This document shows positions 34,263 to 43,264 of a stretch of 64,000 bases of DNA, one piece after another; position 1 is the first letter of the stretch; every line of letters starts with the position of its first letter. Source of the stretch: Streptomyces albofaciens JCM 4342 (GTDB taxonomy: Bacteria > Actinomycetota > Actinomycetes > Streptomycetales > Streptomycetaceae); contig NZ_PDCM01000001.1 in assembly GCF_008634025.1 (NCBI RefSeq), positions 2,884,501 through 2,948,500 of the forward strand, read 5' to 3'. The translations under genes and the position numbers were made by a program. The notes beneath the pieces are model-generated. The model had not been told where the DNA came from and made no database searches. It saw only the letters and a program-made list of their open reading frames with translations.

Positions 34263-36194
34263 ATGCCGACCGAGACGTTCGAGTTCCAAGTAGAAGCACG
34301 CCAGCTCCTGCAGATGATGATCCACTCGATCTACTCGAACAAGGACGTGTTCCTGCGCGAGCTGATCTCCAACGCCTCCGACGCGCTGGACAAACTGCGG
34401 CTCGAAGCGCTGCGCGACGACACACTCGACGCCGACGTCTCCGACCTGCACATCGACATCGAGACCGATGCCGAGGCGCGTACCCTCACCGTCCGCGACA
34501 ACGGCATCGGCATGTCGCACGACGAGGTGGTCCAGCTCATCGGGACCATCGCCAACTCCGGGACCGCCAAGTTCCTCCAGGAGCTGAAGCAGGCCAAGGA
34601 CGAGGCCACCGCGGAAGGGCTCATCGGACAGTTCGGCGTCGGCTTCTACGCGGCGTTCATGGTCGCGGACAAGGTCACGCTGGTGACCCGGCGCGCGGGC
34701 CAGAGCGAGGGCACGCGCTGGTCGTCCACCGGCGAGGGCACGTACACCGTCGAGCCGGTCGAGGACGCGCCGCAGGGCACGGCCGTCACGCTGCACCTCA
34801 AGCCGGTGGACAAGGAGGACCAGCTCTTCGACTACACCTCCCGCTGGAAGATCCGGGAGATCGTCAAGCGGTACTCCGACTTCATCACCTGGCCGGTCCG
34901 GATGGCCGCCGAGGCCCCGGCCGGGCAGAAGGACGGGGAGGGGGACGGCGAGGAGGAGAAGGCCGCTCCCGAGCCCGAGACGCTCAACTCGATGAAGGCG
35001 CTGTGGGCGCGCTCCCGGGACGAGGTGAGCGACGAGGAGTACCACGAGCTGTACAAGCACATCAGCCACGACTGGACCGACCCGCTCGAAACCCTGCGCA
35101 TGCAGGCGGAGGGCACGTTCGAGTACCAGGCGCTGCTGTTCCTGCCCTCCCGCGCGCCCCAGGACCTGTTCGCGCGGGACCACAAGCGCGGCGTGCAGCT
35201 CTATGTGAAGCGCGTCTTCATCATGGACCACTGCGAAGCGCTGCTGCCCGAGTACCTGCGCTTCGTCAAGGGTGTCGTCGACGCCCAGGACCTGTCGCTG
35301 AACGTCTCCCGCGAGATCCTCCAGCAGGACCGGCAGATCCAGCTCATGCACCGCCGGCTGGTGAAGAAGGTGCTGTCCACGGTCAAGGAGATGATGACGC
35401 AGCGCCCGGAGAACTACGCCACGTTCTGGCGGGAGTTCGGCCGGGTCGTCAAGGAGGGCCTGCTCAGCGACCACGAGAACCGCGACGCCATCCTCCGTAT
35501 CGCCTCCTTCGCCACCACCCACGACCCGGAGGAGCCGGCCACCCTCCAGCAGTACGTCGAGCGCATGAAGGAGGGCCAGGAGCACATCTACTACATGACC
35601 GGCGAGTCCCGTACCGCCATCGAGAACTCGCCGCACATGGAGGCCTTCCGGGACAAGGGCTACGAGGTGCTGCTGCTGACCGACCCGGTCGACGAGGTGT
35701 GGGTCGAGACCGTCCCCGAGTTCGACGGCAAGGAACTGCGGTCGATCGCCAAGGGCGAGGCCGACCTCGCCGAGGAGGAGACCGAGGAGGCCAAGGCCGA
35801 GCGGGAGAAGCGGCAGGAGGACTTCGCGGGGCTGCTGTCCTGGATGACGGAGCGGCTCGGCGAGCAGGTCAAGGAGGTACGGCTGTCCTCCCGCCTGACC
35901 GTCTCCCCGGCCTGCATCGTCTCGGACACCGACGATGTGACCCCGGCGCTGCGCAACATGTACCGCGCCATGGGCCAGGAACTGCCCGAGGCCAAGCGCA
36001 TCCTGGAGCTGAACCCCGGTCACCCGCTGGTCGAGGGGCTGCGCAAGGCCCAGGCCGAGCGTCCCGACGACGCGGACCTCGCCGGGACGGCCGAGCTGCT
36101 GCACGGCATGGCGCTGCTCGCCGAGGGCGGCGAACTGCGCGACCCGGCCCGCTTCACGAAGCTGATGGCGGAGCGCCTGGAGCGCGCGCTGTAA
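34263..36194 (+). CDS. htpG: Hsp90-family chaperone HtpG
   Basis: A 643-residue Hsp90. The GHKL ATPase domain shows LRELISNASDALDKLR (~33), DNGIGMSHDEVVQLIGTIA (~78) and LIGQFGVGFYAAFMVADKV (~120). The middle domain has LPEYLRFVKGVVDAQDLSLN and NVSREILQQ, read around residues 325-350. The C-terminal dimerisation part ends KLMAERLERAL. A charged linker between residues ~220 and 245 is short, as in bacteria. GAAGGA lies before the ATG. It is monocistronic, with a terminator after it. Confidence 0.97.
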   Translation: MPTETFEFQVEARQLLQMMIHSIYSNKDVFLRELISNASDALDKLRLEALRDDTLDADVSDLHIDIETDAEARTLTVRDNGIGMSHDEVVQLIGTIANSGTAKFLQELKQAKDEATAEGLIGQFGVGFYAAFMVADKVTLVTRRAGQSEGTRWSSTGEGTYTVEPVEDAPQGTAVTLHLKPVDKEDQLFDYTSRWKIREIVKRYSDFITWPVRMAAEAPAGQKDGEGDGEEEKAAPEPETLNSMKALWARSRDEVSDEEYHELYKHISHDWTDPLETLRMQAEGTFEYQALLFLPSRAPQDLFARDHKRGVQLYVKRVFIMDHCEALLPEYLRFVKGVVDAQDLSLNVSREILQQDRQIQLMHRRLVKKVLSTVKEMMTQRPENYATFWREFGRVVKEGLLSDHENRDAILRIASFATTHDPEEPATLQQYVERMKEGQEHIYYMTGESRTAIENSPHMEAFRDKGYEVLLLTDPVDEVWVETVPEFDGKELRSIAKGEADLAEEETEEAKAEREKRQEDFAGLLSWMTERLGEQVKEVRLSSRLTVSPACIVSDTDDVTPALRNMYRAMGQELPEAKRILELNPGHPLVEGLRKAQAERPDDADLAGTAELLHGMALLAEGGELRDPARFTKLMAERLERAL

Positions 36195-36255
36195 GCGCTT
36201 GGGCGGGGCGCGCTCCGTAAACAGGCGCTTCGGTGAGGCGCGCCCCGTAAGACTG

Positions 36256-36282
36256 CCGCCGGGTCCTTCATGGACCCGGCGG
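36256..36282. terminator. Terminator after htpG
   Basis: CCGCCGGGTCC (36256-36266) pairs perfectly with 36272-36282 around TTCAT. Confidence 0.75.
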
Positions 36283-36292
36283 TGTCATGTCC

Positions 36293-36460
36293 GGCGCCGT
36301 GTCCGGTTCCGTATCCGGCGCCGTGTCCGGTTCCGTATCCGGCGCCGTGTCCGGTTCCGTATCCGGCGCCGTGTCCGGTTCCGTATCCGGCGTCATGTCC
36401 GGTTCCGTATCCGGCGCCTTGTCCGGTGCCGTGGCCGATGTCATGTCCGGCGCCGGTCCA
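36293..36460. repeat. 24-bp minisatellite, seven units
   Basis: Four identical 24-bp units (36293-36388), each beginning GGCGCCGTGTCC and ending TTCCGTATCC, are followed by three diverged units up to 36460. A half unit precedes them. The last unit contains the stop codon of the TetR gene. In another minus-strand frame the array would encode repeated DTEPDTAP. Confidence 0.9.
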
Positions 36461-37139
36461 GCCCCGGCAGCCCGGCCGTCAGCGCGCGCATCCCGCGCGC
36501 CACCAGTTCGGCGGGGTCCTCCGCCCGCGCGTCCGCCCCGTCGTCCGCCGCGGCCCAGGTCTCCACCGCGACCCGCATCGCCGTGTTGGCGGCCGCCGCC
36601 GCGAGCCGTACCTCCAGCGGGCCGCCGTCCGTCACCTCGGCGAGGACGGGGATCAGCGCCTCCTCGGAGTCGTGGTGCACGCGGTGCCAGACCGCGCGCA
36701 GCGCCGGGTCGTCCCGCATCACCCGCAGCAGCCCGCGCGTCCAGCGCAGCGCCTCGGCGGCCCGCTCGTCGGACGGCGTCAGCGCCCGCCGTGCCGCCCG
36801 CTCCAGCGCGTCCCGCACGGTCGGCCCGTCCGCCTCCGCGGCCAGTGTCTCTCCGGCCGACCGGCGCAGTTCCGCGAGCCATTGCCGTACCCCGACGGCG
36901 AGCAGCGGCGCGACCGCGTCCTCCTTGGTGCGGAAGTAGCGGTAGAAGGTCCGCAGGGCGACGCCGGCGGCGCGGGCGATGTCGTCGGCGGTGACGGCGG
37001 AGCCGCGCTCGGCGAACAGCGCCGCGGCGGCGCGCGCGATCTCCAGCTCGGTCGCCGCCTTGCGCCGCTCGGTCAGGGAGGGGGCGGCGGGCGGCGGGGG
37101 TGTGGGGGCCGGTGCGGTGGGGCGCGGTGCGGTGGGCAT
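36441..37139 (-). CDS. TetR-family regulator whose 3' end lies in a minisatellite
   Basis: A 232-residue TetR regulator. After a Pro/Thr-rich start (~20 residues) the HTH runs ERRKAATELEIARAAAALFA, then GSAVTADDIARAAGVALRTF and YRYFRTKEDAV. The effector domain is helical and ends LDRRRT. The stop TGA comes from the CATGTCC variant of the 24-bp repeat. It is divergent from an SDR gene with a palindrome between them, so it probably represses that gene and itself. The ATG at 37139 has no ribosome site, but TAAGCT lies 6 nt upstream. Confidence 0.85.
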   Translation of the reverse strand: MPTAPRPTAPAPTPPPPAAPSLTERRKAATELEIARAAAALFAERGSAVTADDIARAAGVALRTFYRYFRTKEDAVAPLLAVGVRQWLAELRRSAGETLAAEADGPTVRDALERAARRALTPSDERAAEALRWTRGLLRVMRDDPALRAVWHRVHHDSEEALIPVLAEVTDGGPLEVRLAAAAANTAMRVAVETWAAADDGADARAEDPAELVARGMRALTAGLPGLDRRRT

Positions 37140-37145
37140 GGGGCG

Positions 37146-37151
37146 AGCTTA
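37146..37151 (-). promoter_or_regulatory. Putative -10 element of the TetR gene
   Basis: TAAGCT on the minus strand, 6 nt before the ATG at 37139; suggests a leaderless or near-leaderless mRNA. Confidence 0.3.
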
Positions 37152-37186
37152 CGACGCCCGTACGACAAGGTGGCGCGACCCGCATA

Positions 37187-37205
37187 GGTGGCACAACGTG
37201 CCACC
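37187..37205. promoter_or_regulatory. Palindromic operator for the TetR regulator
   Basis: GGTGGCAC-AAC-GTGCCACC is a perfect 8-bp inverted repeat centred between the divergent TetR and SDR genes. A partial half-site AGGTGGC occurs 20 bp to the left. Confidence 0.6.
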
Positions 37206-37267
37206 AAGGCGTACGGTGCCGGTGTCGTCCGCGACGGACGCGGACACCGAGAGCGGGAGAGAGCCAC

Positions 37268-38032
37268 ATGGAGCGCTTCGACGGACGCCGCGTCCTGATC
37301 ACCGGAGCCGGGTCGGGCATCGGGCAGGCCACCGTCCACCGGGTGCTGGCCGAGGGCGGCCGGGTGATGGCCGCCGACATCAGCGAGGCGGGGCTGAAGG
37401 CCACCGCCGAGCGGGCCGCGGCGGACGGCCACGGTGACCGGCTGGGCACCGCGGTGCTGGACATCGCGGACGAGGCCGCGGTGCGCGCGGGCGTCGCCGC
37501 CGCCGTCGAGGCGCTGGGCGGGCTGGACGTCCTGGTCAACGCGGCGGGCATCCTGCGCGCCTCGCACACCCACGAGACCAGCCTGGACGCCTTCAACCGG
37601 ATCATCGCGGTCAACCTGACCGGCACCTTTCTGATGATCCGCGAGGCGCTGCCCGCGCTGCTGGAAGGCCGGGCGCCGGTGGTGGTCAACTTCAGCTCCA
37701 CCTCGGCCGCGTTCGCGCACCCCTACATGGCGGCGTACGCGGCCAGCAAGGGCGGCATCCAGTCCATGACGCACGCCATCGCGAGCGAGTACGCCAAGCA
37801 GGGGCTGCGCGCGGTGTGTGTGGCGCCGGGGTCGGTGCGGTCCGGCATGACCGCGGACCCGGGGCTGCCCGCGGACGCCGACATGAGCCTGTTCGGGAAG
37901 CTGCTGCCGGCCATCGGCGAGGGCTTCGCGCCCCCGGAGACGGTCGCGGGCGTCATCGCGATGCTCGCCTCCGAGGACGGCGCGTTCATCACCGGTACGG
38001 AGATACGCATCGACGGCGGCACCCACATGTGA
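37268..38032 (+). CDS. Short-chain dehydrogenase/reductase
   Basis: A 254-residue classical SDR. The nucleotide site is VLITGAGSGIGQATVHRVLA; NAAG follows near residue 89. The catalytic Ser lies in VNFSSTSAAF and the YAASKGG motif supplies Tyr and Lys (~155-160). The C-terminus ITGTEIRIDGGTHM is typical. The acidic residue after the second strand (MAADIS) suggests NAD(H) preference. The substrate is unknown. ATG at 37268 has GGGAGAGA upstream. It is probably controlled by the divergent TetR protein. Confidence 0.9.
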   Translation: MERFDGRRVLITGAGSGIGQATVHRVLAEGGRVMAADISEAGLKATAERAAADGHGDRLGTAVLDIADEAAVRAGVAAAVEALGGLDVLVNAAGILRASHTHETSLDAFNRIIAVNLTGTFLMIREALPALLEGRAPVVVNFSSTSAAFAHPYMAAYAASKGGIQSMTHAIASEYAKQGLRAVCVAPGSVRSGMTADPGLPADADMSLFGKLLPAIGEGFAPPETVAGVIAMLASEDGAFITGTEIRIDGGTHM

Positions 38033-38038
38033 GACGCG

Positions 38039-38069
38039 CGGCGGCGTCCGTCCCCGGCAGGCGCCGCCG
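38039..38069. terminator. Possible terminator between SDR and convergent membrane gene
   Basis: CGGCGGCG (38039-38046) pairs with CGCCGCCG (38062-38069). Confidence 0.5.
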
Positions 38070-38097
38070 TCGTGCTCGGACCCGCACCGCCGTACCG

Positions 38098-39177
38098 CTA
38101 CTGCCGTACCTCGCTGCGGTTGATCGCCGTCCGGCCCTTGGTGAGGGCGGCGAAGACCAGGGTCAGGACGGTGCCCGCGACGGCCCAGGCGGACAGCACC
38201 AGCAGCGGGCCGGTCACCGCGTTGCCGTGGAAGTACGCGATGGAGCGGGACGCCCAGGTGCCCGCGCCCGGCGGCAGCGCGGGGCCGATCGCCCGCCAGA
38301 AGTCCGGCAGCAGGGGGTACGGGTAGGCGCCGCCCGCGCTGGGGTTGCCGGCGATCACCACCACGAGGATGGTCAGGCCGATGCCGATGATCCCGGCGAT
38401 GGCCTGGAAGGCGAAGGTGGTGGCGCCCACCGCGAACACGATCAGGGCGCCCAGACCCCACAGTCCGTAGAGGCTGCCGGGCAGGGCGCCCAGGATGGGG
38501 CCGATGACGACGGCCCCGGCCAGGCCGGTGAGGACCGAGTAGACGGCGAGCGCGCCCAGCCGGATGACCGCCCGCCTGGGGTTGGTGGGGCGGGCGCCGA
38601 AGCTGATCGCGAGGATCGCGGCGCACAGGTAGCCGCCCACGCACCAGCCGACCACCAGGTAGAACGAGGACAGGCCGCGGGTGTCGTCCTTGTCGGCGGG
38701 GGCGATGTCCTGGACCCGCACGGTGCGCTTCTGCGCCTTCTCCGCCTGGGTGACCACCTGCTCGACGGCCTGGGAGAGCGAGGCCCCGGAGCCGCCGGCC
38801 ACCAGCAGCTTGTCGGTGCTGCCGCGCGGGTCGACGATCAGCGCGCCGTCGATGTCCCGCTCCTTGAGCTGCCGCGTCGCGTCCGCCTCGGAGGAGGCCG
38901 CGCGCGGGTCGAGGGGGGAGCCCGGCAGCTTGTCGAGCCGTTCGACGAGCTGTCCGCTCAGCTGCTGGGGCGCGACGACCGCGAGTGCCACGTCCTTCGG
39001 CTTGGGGGAGTGGAAGGCGCCCGCGTACGACGCGATGAACAGGGCCGTCAGGGCCAGTACCCCGATCATCAGCAGCGCGGCCCGGGCGGAGACCGCGTCC
39101 TTCACCTCCCCGAGGAAGCTGCCGCTGTGGGGGTCCTGGTCCCGGATCCCGCGGGTGCCGTCGTCCGCCGTGGCCAT
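38098..39177 (-). CDS. Six-TM membrane protein of the ABC-2/YhgE-like type
   Basis: A 359-residue membrane protein. One helix near residue 25-45 (ALLMIGVLALTALFIASYAG) is followed by a ~150-residue outside domain with DVALAVVAPQQ and IDGALIVDPRG, and then five helices from ~180 on. This layout resembles ABC-2 type permeases and DUF3533/YhgE-Pip membrane proteins, which help export or anchor cell-surface molecules. No ATPase gene is adjacent. ATG at 39177 has GAGGGAG upstream; an in-frame start at 39270 is less likely. Confidence 0.7.
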   Translation of the reverse strand: MATADDGTRGIRDQDPHSGSFLGEVKDAVSARAALLMIGVLALTALFIASYAGAFHSPKPKDVALAVVAPQQLSGQLVERLDKLPGSPLDPRAASSEADATRQLKERDIDGALIVDPRGSTDKLLVAGGSGASLSQAVEQVVTQAEKAQKRTVRVQDIAPADKDDTRGLSSFYLVVGWCVGGYLCAAILAISFGARPTNPRRAVIRLGALAVYSVLTGLAGAVVIGPILGALPGSLYGLWGLGALIVFAVGATTFAFQAIAGIIGIGLTILVVVIAGNPSAGGAYPYPLLPDFWRAIGPALPPGAGTWASRSIAYFHGNAVTGPLLVLSAWAVAGTVLTLVFAALTKGRTAINRSEVRQ

Positions 39178-39356
39178 GCGCCACTCCCTCGCCCTGTCGT
39201 ACCGAGCAGTCCGTTGCGGGCCGGAGATCCGGTGAGATCGGATCTCCGGCTCTTGAACCTTTTGCCCCATATCTTCCGTCCCACCACGGAAATCCGCAGG
39301 CCGGGCGGGCTGATCGGGGGCGGGAGCCGGGCCGGACCCGGGCGCCGTTCGATTTT

Positions 39357-39370
39357 CGTACGACTGTTCG
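39357..39370. promoter_or_regulatory. Degenerate LexA/SOS box upstream of dnaE2
   Basis: CGTACGACTGTTCG differs from the actinobacterial pattern CGAAC-N4-GTTCG at one position in the left arm. It lies 76 bp before the dnaE2 start, a good place for SOS control. Confidence 0.4.
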
Positions 39371-39445
39371 AGAAAAGCGTTATGGTGGGAACGCGACGGG
39401 GGACGCGGAACAGGTCAGGGGGTGCACGAGCGGTAGGAGGCGCGG

Positions 39446-42400
39446 ATGCCACGGTTCACGCATCTGCACACCGCCTCGGGCTTCTCCCTGCGGTACGGCG
39501 CCGCCCACCCGGAACGCCTCGTCGAGCGTGCCGCCGAACGCGGCATGGACGCCCTCGCGCTGACCGACCGGGACGGCCTCGCCGGCGCCGTCCGCTTCGC
39601 CAAGGCGGCGGCCGCGGCCGGCGTCCGCCCGCTGTTCGGCACCGAACTGGCGGTGGCCCCGCCCGAGGGCGGCCACCCGGCCCCAGGCGCCGCCCCGGGG
39701 GCGGCCCGGCGGCGCGGCCCGGTGCGCGGCGGCGCGTTCATCGACGAGTCCGCGGCCCGCGCCGTCTTCCTCGCCCGGGACGGCGCGGCCGGCTGGGCCA
39801 TGCTCTGCCGCCTGGTCTCGGCCGCCCACGCCACCACCCTGCCGGGGGACTCCGCGCGGCCCGTACTGCCCTGGGCCGCCCTCACCGAAGCGGTGCGCGC
39901 CGGGGCGCCGGACGCGGTGACCGTCCTGCTCGGCCCGGACTCCGAACCCGGCCGCGCGCTGGCCGCCGGCCGCCCCGACCGCGCCGTCCGGCTCCTCGCC
40001 CCCTGGCGCGAACTGTTCGGTGACGCGCTGCGCCTGGAGGTCGTCGACCACGGCCGCACCGGCACCGGCCCCGGCTCGCTGCGCCTGGCCGCCCGCACCC
40101 TCGGCTTCGCCGTCGAACACGGCGTCCGGGCCGTGCTGACCAACGCCGTCCGCTACGCCGACCCCGGCCAGGGCCCGGTCGCCGACGTCCTGGACTCCGC
40201 CCGCCGCCTGGTGCCGGTGGACCGGCACCGCCCGGAGGCCCGGGACAGCGGCGAGCGGTGGCTCAAGGACGCGCACACGATGGCCCGTACGGCCGAGCGG
40301 GTCGCCGAGGCGGCCGGCCTCGGGCCCGGCACCGCGCGCCGGCTGCTGGAGATGACCGAGGAGACGGCCGCCGGGTGCCGGGTCGACCCGGAGGGCGGCC
40401 TCGGGCTGGGCACCGTCCACTTCCCCGAACCGCGCCTGGTCGGCGCCGCGCGCCGCACCGCCGGGCGGGTGCTGCGCTCACGCTGCGCCGCCGGGATGGT
40501 GCTGCGCGGCTACGACCGGCGCCGTAAGTACTGGCAGCGGATGGACCACGAACTGGACATCATCGAGCACCACGGCTTCGCCTCGTACTTCCTGACCGTC
40601 GCCCAGGTCGTCCAGGACACCCGGGACCTGGGCATCCGGGTCACCGCGCGCGGCTCGGGCGCGGGCTCGCTGGTCAACCACCTGCTGGGCATCGCACACG
40701 CCGACCCGGTCGAACAGGACCTGCTGATGGAGCGCTTCCTGTCCAAGCGCCGCGCGGTGCTGCCCGACATCGACATCGACGTGGAGTCCGCGCGCCGCCT
40801 GGAGGTCTACCGCGCGATCTTCGACCGGTTCGGCACCGAGCGGGTCGCCACCGTCGCCATGCCCGAGACCTACCGGGTGCGGCACGCCGTACGGGACGTG
40901 GGCGCCGCGCTGGGCATGGACCCGGCCGAGGTGGACCGGCTGGCCAAGGCCTTCCCGCACATCCGGGCCCGGGACGCCCGCGCGGCCCTCGCCGAGCTGC
41001 CCGAGCTGCGCGGTGTGGAAGCGGAGCGGTACGGGCCGATGTGGGACCTGGTCGAGGCGCTGGACGCGCTGCCGCGCGGCATGGCCATGCACCCGTGCGG
41101 GGTGCTGCTCTCGGACGCCTCGCTGCTGGCCCGTACGCCCGTCGTACCGACCCGCGGCGAGATCCCGTACCGCGACGGCGAGGGCGGCTCCCCGCTGCCG
41201 ATGTCGCAGTTCGACAAGGACGACGTGGAGGAGATGGGACTGCTCAAGCTGGATGTGCTGGGGGTACGGATGCAGTCCGCGATGGCGCACGCGACCGCCG
41301 AGATCGGGCGGGCCACCGGCCGCACCGTGGACCTCGACGACCCGGCGCAGGTGCCGCCCGGCGACCCCGCCACGTACGGCCTGATCCGCTCCACGGAGAC
41401 GCTGGGCTGCTTCCAGATCGAGTCGCCGGGCCAGCGCGACCTGGTCGGGCGGCTCCAGCCCGCCACCTTCCACGACCTGGTGGTCGACATCTCGCTGTTC
41501 CGCCCCGGTCCGGTCTCGGCCGACATGGTGCGGCCCTTCATCGAGGCCCGGCACGGCCGGCGGCCCGCCCGCTACCCGCACCCGGACCTGGAGGGGCCGC
41601 TGCGCGAGACCTACGGCGTGGTCGTCTTCCACGAGCAGGTCATCGAGATCCTGCGGATCATGACCGGCTGCGACCGGGGCGAGGCGGACGAGAAGCGGCG
41701 CGCGCTGTCCCGGCCGGGGATCCAGGAACAGGTGCGGGCCTGGTTCACCGAGCGGGCCGGGCGGCGGGGGTACGCGCCCGAGGTGGTCGAACGCACCTGG
41801 GAGATCGTCGAGGCGTTCGGCTCGTACGGCTTCTGCAAGGCGCACGCGGTGGCCTTCGCGGTGCCGACGTACCAGTCCGCCTGGCTCAAGGCGCACCATC
41901 CGGCGGCCTTCTACGCCGGGCTGCTCACCCACGACCCGGGGATGTACCCGAAGCGGCTGCTGCTGGCGGACGCGCGGCGGCGCGGGGTGCCGGTGCTGCC
42001 GTTGGACGTGAACCGGTCGGCGGTCACTCATCGAATCGAACTGGTGTCTGGTTCGGTGGACGGGACCCGGACACCGGAGGGCGGGACCCGGGCTTCGGGG
42101 GGTGGGGGCCGGGCCACGGAGGCCGGGCCGGAGCCGGCGGCCGGTCCGGCCGGGTCCGGTGCCGACTCCGCCGGGTCCGGTGCCGGCCCTGCCGTCTGGG
42201 GCCTGCGGCTCGCCCTGTCCGACGTGCACGGCATGAGCGAGGCCGAGGCGCGGCGCATCGAGGAGGGGCAGCCCTACTCCTCGCTCCCCGACCTGTGGCA
42301 GCGGGCCCGCCCCAGCCGCCCGGTGGCCGAACGCCTCGCCCGTGTCGGCGCGCTGGACGCCTTCGGCGCCAACCGCCGCGACCTGCTGCTGCACCTGGCC

Positions 42401-43264
42401 GAACTGCACGGGCAGCAGCGGGGCGTGGCCGCGGGGCAGCTGCCCCTGGACGCGGGGGACGGTGCCGCCGCGCCCGTCGAGGCGGTCGAACCGGCCGGGC
42501 TGCCCGACCTGAGCGACGTCGAACGGCTCAGCGCCGAGCTGGGCGTCCTCGGCATGGACACCACCCGGCACCTGATGAGCGACCACCGGGAGTTCCTCGC
42601 GGAGCTGGGGGCGGTCCCGGCCAAGCGGCTGCGCGAGGTGGAGCACGGGGAGACGGTGCTGGTCGCCGGGGCCAAGGCGGCCACCCAGACCCCGCCGATC
42701 CGCTCCGGCCGCCGGGTCATCTTCACCACCCTCGACGACAGCACGGGCCTGGTCGACTGCGCCTTCTTCGACGATTCCCACGAGACCTGCGCGCATACGG
42801 TCTTCCACTCCTGGCTGCTGCTCGTACGCGGCACGGTCCAGCGGCGCGGGCCGCGCAGCTTCAGCGTGGTCGGCGCCGCCGCCTGGAACCTCGCCGAACT
42901 GGCCGAACTGCGCCGCGAAGGCGGCCTGGAGGCGGTCACCGCGCACCTCGCGGAAGGGGCACGGACGGCGGACCCGGCCGGCGCGGCGGACGGCGCGCCG
43001 GGACCGCGGCCCGTACCGGAGCCGGTGCCGCGCCGGGTGCACAGCGAGCCGGGCCGCGCGGGCTCGGCCGCGGCCGAGGCGACCTGGGCGGCGGATCGGG
43101 CCCCGGCCGCCGCTGCCGGGACCGCGGCCGGTCCGGCCGCCGGACGCACCATCCGGCTGGAGACCGGCTACGAGCTGCACCCCTGGGCCGACCTCCGGCC
43201 CGCGGGCGAAGGCGCCGGTACGGGACGGAAGTTGTGGCACGCCAGTCCGGGGAGTGCGGGATGA
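39446..43264 (+). CDS. dnaE2: Error-prone DNA polymerase III alpha subunit DnaE2
   Basis: A 1272-residue C-family polymerase. The N-terminal PHP domain starts FTHLHTASGFSLRYGAAHPE. The polymerase core has the catalytic PDIDIDVE near residue 440, then MHPCGVLLSD, and GSYGFCKAHAVAFAVPTYQS near 795. A helix-hairpin-helix and an OB fold (IFTTLDDSTGLVDCAFFDD, ~1100) follow. DnaE2 lacks the features of the replicative enzyme and carries out mutagenic lesion bypass with ImuA/ImuB. Unusual here are low-complexity Gly/Ala/Thr-rich insertions near residues 870-915 and 1170-1240. GGAGG precedes the ATG. Stop overlaps the ImuB-like gene by 4 bp. Confidence 0.93.
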   Translation: MPRFTHLHTASGFSLRYGAAHPERLVERAAERGMDALALTDRDGLAGAVRFAKAAAAAGVRPLFGTELAVAPPEGGHPAPGAAPGAARRRGPVRGGAFIDESAARAVFLARDGAAGWAMLCRLVSAAHATTLPGDSARPVLPWAALTEAVRAGAPDAVTVLLGPDSEPGRALAAGRPDRAVRLLAPWRELFGDALRLEVVDHGRTGTGPGSLRLAARTLGFAVEHGVRAVLTNAVRYADPGQGPVADVLDSARRLVPVDRHRPEARDSGERWLKDAHTMARTAERVAEAAGLGPGTARRLLEMTEETAAGCRVDPEGGLGLGTVHFPEPRLVGAARRTAGRVLRSRCAAGMVLRGYDRRRKYWQRMDHELDIIEHHGFASYFLTVAQVVQDTRDLGIRVTARGSGAGSLVNHLLGIAHADPVEQDLLMERFLSKRRAVLPDIDIDVESARRLEVYRAIFDRFGTERVATVAMPETYRVRHAVRDVGAALGMDPAEVDRLAKAFPHIRARDARAALAELPELRGVEAERYGPMWDLVEALDALPRGMAMHPCGVLLSDASLLARTPVVPTRGEIPYRDGEGGSPLPMSQFDKDDVEEMGLLKLDVLGVRMQSAMAHATAEIGRATGRTVDLDDPAQVPPGDPATYGLIRSTETLGCFQIESPGQRDLVGRLQPATFHDLVVDISLFRPGPVSADMVRPFIEARHGRRPARYPHPDLEGPLRETYGVVVFHEQVIEILRIMTGCDRGEADEKRRALSRPGIQEQVRAWFTERAGRRGYAPEVVERTWEIVEAFGSYGFCKAHAVAFAVPTYQSAWLKAHHPAAFYAGLLTHDPGMYPKRLLLADARRRGVPVLPLDVNRSAVTHRIELVSGSVDGTRTPEGGTRASGGGGRATEAGPEPAAGPAGSGADSAGSGAGPAVWGLRLALSDVHGMSEAEARRIEEGQPYSSLPDLWQRARPSRPVAERLARVGALDAFGANRRDLLLHLAELHGQQRGVAAGQLPLDAGDGAAAPVEAVEPAGLPDLSDVERLSAELGVLGMDTTRHLMSDHREFLAELGAVPAKRLREVEHGETVLVAGAKAATQTPPIRSGRRVIFTTLDDSTGLVDCAFFDDSHETCAHTVFHSWLLLVRGTVQRRGPRSFSVVGAAAWNLAELAELRREGGLEAVTAHLAEGARTADPAGAADGAPGPRPVPEPVPRRVHSEPGRAGSAAAEATWAADRAPAAAAGTAAGPAAGRTIRLETGYELHPWADLRPAGEGAGTGRKLWHASPGSAG

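Noticed and set aside
36293..36460. Possible CRISPR array
   Set aside because: Repeats are directly tandem with no spacers, and there are no cas genes.
36268..37701. Minus-strand frame that reads the minisatellite as repeated DTEPDTAP
   Set aside because: Its upstream part runs through the SDR gene antisense and has no domain. The TetR frame explains the region; the repeat is open in several frames because its unit is a multiple of three.
40478..43240. Very long open frame on the minus strand opposite dnaE2
   Set aside because: It is the mirror of a GC-rich coding frame; its translation has no domain pattern, whereas the plus-strand frame is clearly DnaE2.
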